The position numbers and the translations under genes were made by a program. Shown here one piece after another: positions 60,382 to 64,000 of a stretch of 64,000 nt of DNA. Source of the DNA: Melanopsichium pennsylvanicum (lineage: Eukaryota > Basidiomycota > Ustilaginomycetes > Ustilaginales); assembly GCA_900208305.1 (NCBI GenBank), contig OAPG01000014.1, positions 248,001-312,000 on the forward strand. The letters are read 5' to 3'. How positions within the stretch are numbered: position 1 is the stretch's first letter; each line of letters starts with the position of its first letter. The notes beneath the pieces were generated by a model that saw only the letters and a list, made by a program, of their open reading frames with translations, was not told the DNA's origin and did no database searches.

Positions 60382-60566
60382 AAATCCTTTCAGGATTCCT
60401 AGCACCAATGTTTACATCAGGAGCTATTACAGCAGTTATTACTCTAATCCCATTCAGTCTCTTTATCCCACTAATTGGACTAGAAATTGCAGTTTCATTT
60501 ATCCAAGCTTACGTATTCTGTATTCTAACAGCATCATACCTTAAAGATACTATTGATCTACACTAA
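60381..60566 (+). pseudogene. atp6: Displaced 3' end of atp6 (last 61 codons)
   Basis: Encodes KILSGFLAPMFTSG ... GLEIAVSFIQAYVFC ... SYLKDTIDLH and stop, the same 61 codons as Lys194-His254 of the complete atp6, with 16 amino-acid differences. It has no start or upstream exon and is not an exon of the first copy, which has its own stop. It probably is the resident gene end displaced by the inserted element. Confidence 0.92.
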
Positions 60567-60886
60567 ATAACTTCATTTTCAGTCCTACTAAATTTAACCA
60601 GTTAAATGCTCTTGCGGAATAAAAATATTCGATTTTTATAACCCGTTTTTCTCTTACCCCCATTAACTATAATTTTATTTGCACCCCAGCGCTTCTATAA
60701 ATAGAAGATTTAAAGTAGCCATTCTAAAATCTTCTCTTTTTGTATATTTTTTAATAGCACTATTAATCATATATCTACTAAAGTTACTGGCATCCCGTAT
60801 TATAAATTCAAAGTGTTTATGGTTATCCTATTTCTATACTTTTATTAAAGCTGTATACATATATATATATAGGTATACATACATCT
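60567..60886. other. Mitochondrial spacer
   Basis: AT-rich with a short GC word (CACCCCAGCGC near 60,682) and a CGATTTTTATAACC motif repeated elsewhere in the mtDNA. No gene. Confidence 0.5.
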
Positions 60887-60957
60887 AAGGATTTAGCTGA
60901 GTGGTTTAGCATCGATCTTACACATCGGGGACAGAGGTTCGATTCCTCTAATTCTTA
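60887..60957 (+). tRNA. trnV: Mitochondrial tRNA-Val(UAC)
   Basis: Acceptor AAGGATT with AATTCTT (one G-U), D arm GCTG...(T)AGC, anticodon arm TCGAT-CTTACAC-ATCGG with UAC, T arm AGAGG-TTCGATT-CCTCT, discriminator A. All four stems form, so it appears functional. Confidence 0.88.
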
Positions 60958-61682
60958 AATTAAATTAATTAATTTATAACCAGTTATCTGCTGCCCAATT
61001 AAAATAGGATATTTTAATTGGATAGGCGCGCGTAGCGCCCTTTCAATTTAATAGGGCAACTGCTATACTATTTTATCAGGGCAATACATATGACAAAAGA
61101 TGGATTAAATAATTCAATTTATAACTGTTAGCAGGGCTATTAAATATTACTTTTTTTTTACCGACTAAAATCTTCGATTTTATAACCAGAAGTAATGTAA
61201 ATGTAATATTTTTTATATTACTCTATTAAATATAAACTGTATCTATTTTAAAATAAGTAAACATTATTTCTATTTATAGTGGCTATTATTAAATTATAGC
61301 CTTTTTCTTTATATAATCTTATAGGAAAGGAGTAATTTCCTTTTTATTTTAACGTGCTGCTTTCACTTTAAAATTGGTTACTGGGTGTAATTTTCTCTTT
61401 TCTTAATATTACGTCTTTTTTATAAATGCATGACTAATTATGTTATAAAAACCTACTTTGTAATAAAATAAAATCTACGATTTGATGTTTTTTATTCTAA
61501 TGGGGGAGTAGTCAAAATAAAAGTGCTGCTTTATATACAGTATATAAATAGTAATATATTAATAGTAATAAAGTTATTAAATAAAAGAGGATTTAATACT
61601 ATTTTCTTACTATAATTATTGATAATTATTAAGTTAAGAAGTAGGGTTAGCAAAGCTATTATAATATAAATAAATATAAAAA
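60958..61682. other. Mitochondrial spacer upstream of cox2
   Basis: 725 bp, AT-rich, with a GC cluster (GGCGCGCGTAGCGCC near 61,024), CTTCGATTTTATAACC near 61,166 and runs of T. No gene is seen. The last part is the cox2 leader. Confidence 0.55.
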
Positions 61683-62444
61683 ATGTTTAATCTATTTCCA
61701 TTTGCTAGTACAGCAATTTTTAATGATGCACCACAACCTTGGCAACTAGGATTCCAAGATGGAGCATCACCAACACATGAAGGTATTACAGAACTACACG
61801 ATTCAATCTTCTTTTATCTAGTAATTATTTGTTTTGGAGTACTATGGGTACTATCATCAGTTATTGTTAACTTTAATAGTAATAAATCACAACTAGTATA
61901 CAAATATGCTAACCACGGAACTCTAATTGAGCTAATTTGGACAATTACACCAGCTCTAGTACTTATTGCTATTGCTTTCCCTAGTTTTAAACTACTTTAC
62001 CTTATGGATGAAGTAATTAGTCCTTCTATGACAGTTAAAGTAGCAGGACACCAATGGTACTGGAGTGCAGAATATTCTGACTTCATTAATGAGGACGGAG
62101 AAAGTATCGAATTCGACTCATATATGGTTCCAGAAACAGATCTGGAAGACGGACAGCTTCGACTACTAGAAGTAGATAACCGATTTGTAGTGCCGATCGA
62201 TACACATATCCGGTTTATTGTTACAGGAGCAGATGTAATTCATGATTTTGCCGTTCCATCTCTAGGACTTAAAATTGATGCTGTGCCCGGACGACTAAAC
62301 CAAACATCAGTTCTAATTGAGCGAGAAGGTGTATTCTACGGACAGTGTTCCGAAATCTGTGGAGTATATCATGGGTTCATGCCTGTAGCTATTGAGGCCG
62401 TAACACCAGAGAAATACCTAGCTTGGATTGATAGCCAATCTTAA
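61683..62444 (+). CDS. cox2: Cytochrome c oxidase subunit 2 (mitochondrial cox2), hybrid 3' end
   Basis: 253 residues, complete. It carries the CuA centre that accepts electrons from cytochrome c. Two TM segments (about 40-62 and 80-102) precede the conserved aromatic GHQWYWSAEYSDF and the cupredoxin domain. The CuA ligands are in ADVIHDFAVPSLG (His) and GQCSEICGVYHGFM (Cys, Glu, Cys, His, Met). No stop or intron interrupts it. From Trp127 on, a second copy of the gene is present at 63,876 onward, so the 3' half here is probably a foreign replacement. Its codons (CCG, TCC, CGG, GCC) differ from those in the 5' half, which fits. Confidence 0.96.
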   Translation: MFNLFPFASTAIFNDAPQPWQLGFQDGASPTHEGITELHDSIFFYLVIICFGVLWVLSSVIVNFNSNKSQLVYKYANHGTLIELIWTITPALVLIAIAFPSFKLLYLMDEVISPSMTVKVAGHQWYWSAEYSDFINEDGESIEFDSYMVPETDLEDGQLRLLEVDNRFVVPIDTHIRFIVTGADVIHDFAVPSLGLKIDAVPGRLNQTSVLIEREGVFYGQCSEICGVYHGFMPVAIEAVTPEKYLAWIDSQS

Positions 62445-62617
62445 TATTATAACTTGCAATTTTTCCCCCTTACGTAATTCTATTTTACTATTGCCAATAA
62501 GTATGGTAATTTTATAATAAAAAATAATAAGTATGGTAATTTTATAATAAAAATAAATAAGTAGAGTAATTTAGGGTGCTATAATAAACCTTTTTATGGG
62601 GTAACATATTCAATTTT
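62445..62617. repeat. Spacer with ~29-bp tandem repeat
   Basis: AATAAGTATGGTAATTTTAT and following bases occur twice (about 62,497 and 62,526) with a third, diverged partial copy (about 62,555). It separates cox2 from the convergent endonuclease remnant. Confidence 0.7.
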
Positions 62618-63651
62618 CTATTTTTTAAGGTAGAGTGAGTGGAGGTTAACAGGTCGTGAAAGGGAAGAAGGAGGCTTATTAAAATAAATAGCTGCTTTAC
62701 CTAGAGAATCAAAGTAAAGAATTTCATTGGTAAAAGTATTAGTTACTTTCACACTCTTGGATGTTGGCAGAGTAACGGGTAGTTTAAGAACGTCATCAAC
62801 AATTGATTTAAGTTCAGTAAGAGTAAGTAGAGTATTAATATTTACATTAGATACAGGTGTATTAGTAATAAGCCTCCGGCGGTATCACGAATCCAACCAC
62901 CTTTTTTAACAATACCTCGAGCCCAATAAATAGTTTTACTCATAAGTCGTGAAAAAGCTGCTGTAGAATGCATAATATTGATAAGTGTAAGAGTATCACC
63001 TTCTTTATAATAAATGTAAAGTTTACTCCAAATAATTGTACTTAATTTAGGATCATTAGAATCTACAATATTCGTTCCAGCTACAAACATTTTATTATAA
63101 GTAGGTTTATAATAAAAGAAAAGATATTGTTCAAGAATAGTAATAAAAAGTTCTTTTGTGATAGTAATAGTATCTAGTACTTCTTCTGAAATAATAAATA
63201 GAGTTATAATTCCTTTATTTCAAAAATCTTTAATAAAATAAGATTTTGAACGTTATAACTCCCATTTGCGTGTTCTCGTACCCGTTGTGCTAGTGATTTA
63301 CTTTGTCCGATATATGTATCCTTTGTTGGATCCTGCGAATGAAGTAGGTAACAACCTGGTACTTTAGTACCAGTTGAAGAGCTTGATCTTACTACACTAC
63401 GGAATAGTGAACTATTATCAGATCAGCACTACTACTAGATAGAGGCAGTGTAATACTATTTATAACAATACCTTCACAAATTGTAACCACTTTATCTGTA
63501 ACTACTCCTTCTTTAAGCCCTAGAGCATAACTAATATTCTTAGAAGTTGTCCTGTATTATTTGCAATTTCTTGCATTACAAAGAGACTTCGTTTGAATCG
63601 TTCATCTTGCTCTTTATTTGACTCTTTAAAGATTACGTTTGTGTATTTCAT
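62618..63651 (-). pseudogene. Frameshifted GIY-YIG homing endonuclease gene
   Basis: Reading the minus strand from ATG 63,651 (MKYTNVIFKES) to TAG 62,618-62,620, homologous pieces are found in different frames. GIY-YIG domain: VPGCYLLHSQDPTKDTYIGQ and SLAQRVREHANGSYNVQN (about 63,390-63,290). Then YYKPTYNKMFVAGTNI, FSRLMSKTIYWARGIVKKGG and a NUMOD1-like tail VTNTFTNEILYFDSLGKAA with SRPVNLHSLYLKK at the end. At least three or four frameshifts are needed, near 63,540, 63,425, 63,235 and 62,875. It lies on the opposite strand to cox2 between the complete gene and its displaced 3' part. Homopolymer sequencing errors are an alternative to decay. Confidence 0.75.
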
Positions 63652-63875
63652 TGGTTAGTATATTTTATTTCGGTAGGATGTTCTAGTTAATTATACTTAT
63701 TATCAGTATATTTCTGAATCATACAATAATTATATTCATTTATACATTAATATTCAACTATATTTTGTATAATATTTTTATACATTAAAAGTTAACATAT
63801 ATTATTATTTGCTTAAAAAGGCATAGTTTATTAAATAAGTATACCTTCTTATACGAATGTGTTAATATTACTAAC
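63652..63875. other. AT-rich mitochondrial spacer
   Basis: No gene seen between the endonuclease remnant and the displaced cox2 fragment. Confidence 0.5.
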
Positions 63876-64000
63876 TGGTCATACGAGTACTCAGATTTCA
63901 TTAATGAAGATGGAGAATCAATCGAGTTTGATTCCTACATGGTTCCTGAAACAGATCTAGAGGATGGACAACTACGACTACTAGATGTAGATAATCGAGT
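63876..64000 (+). pseudogene. cox2: Displaced 3' part of cox2 (continues past the window)
   Basis: Starts [15 protein letters not shown] and continues with [20 protein letters not shown], parallel to cox2 from Trp127, with many synonymous differences. It has no start codon of its own. The fragment runs off the window end, so whether it reaches a stop cannot be seen. Confidence 0.9.

Noticed and set aside
60381..60566. Reading the second atp6 and cox2 segments as exons of intron-containing genes
   Set aside because: The upstream atp6 and cox2 are already complete with their own 3' ends and stops, so the later segments duplicate sequence rather than continue it.
1..64000. CRISPR arrays, prokaryotic operons or phage genes
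   Set aside because: None is seen; the DNA is fungal nuclear and mitochondrial, and direct repeats are only microsatellites or short tandem arrays.

Overview
The first ~56.2 kb are fungal nuclear DNA of about 50% GC, and the last ~7.8 kb (56,203-64,000) are fungal mitochondrial DNA. The nuclear part looks basidiomycete and most like a smut or smut-related yeast (Ustilaginales): long ORFs with few short introns, CT-rich leaders, many CA/CT microsatellites, and proteins of smut-like architecture. I cannot name the genus. The mitochondrial part is AT-rich, carries atp6, cox2 and two tRNAs, and its intergenic DNA holds short GC-rich clusters.

Nuclear layout: a truncated unknown gene (3-1160); a mitochondrial 2-oxodicarboxylate carrier; a small 4E-BP-like translation repressor (minus); TSR1 (minus); an ORM sphingolipid regulator (minus); phosphoacetylglucosamine mutase; an intron-containing tRNA-Met; a LEU5-type CoA carrier; a 62-residue membrane protein; an APQ12-like protein (minus, 2 exons); a single-ORF fusion of a SEC14/CRAL-TRIO domain with a PHO13-type HAD phosphatase; a four-TM MARVEL-like protein; YJU2 (minus) divergent from an F-box-like protein; DNA polymerase delta subunit 2 (minus, 2 exons); a gamma-tubulin complex component; a small unknown protein (minus); enoyl-CoA hydratase (minus, 3 exons) divergent from NFU1; a fumarate reductase with a cytochrome b5 tail (minus, 2 exons); an MFS transporter (minus, 3 exons); an ADCK1/MCP2-type UbiB kinase; a six-exon LigB/DODA-type dioxygenase (minus); and a nine-exon unknown gene with a CX2C-X13-CX2C motif. 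Most are housekeeping genes. I see no biosynthetic cluster.

From ~52.9 kb gene content stops. The DNA becomes repeat-like and ends in an LTR-like block (about 55,618-56,202) that abuts mtDNA at ~56,200. This is either a very recent or large nuclear insertion of mtDNA or, more simply, an assembly chimera.

Mitochondrial layout: complete atp6; short ORF remnants; tRNA-Arg(UCU) (minus); a GIY-YIG-like homing-endonuclease ORF with two in-frame stops; a second, diverged copy of the last 61 codons of atp6; tRNA-Val(UAC); complete cox2; a frameshifted GIY-YIG gene (minus); and a second copy of the cox2 3' part starting at codon 127. Two respiratory genes therefore carry the same signature of invasion by a mobile endonuclease gene that brought a replacement 3' end and displaced the resident one.

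The most interesting items are the SEC14-PHO13 fusion, the fungal 4E-BP with an eIF4E-binding motif and a C-terminal TOS-like motif, the paired atp6/cox2 3'-end displacements, and the nuclear-mitochondrial junction.
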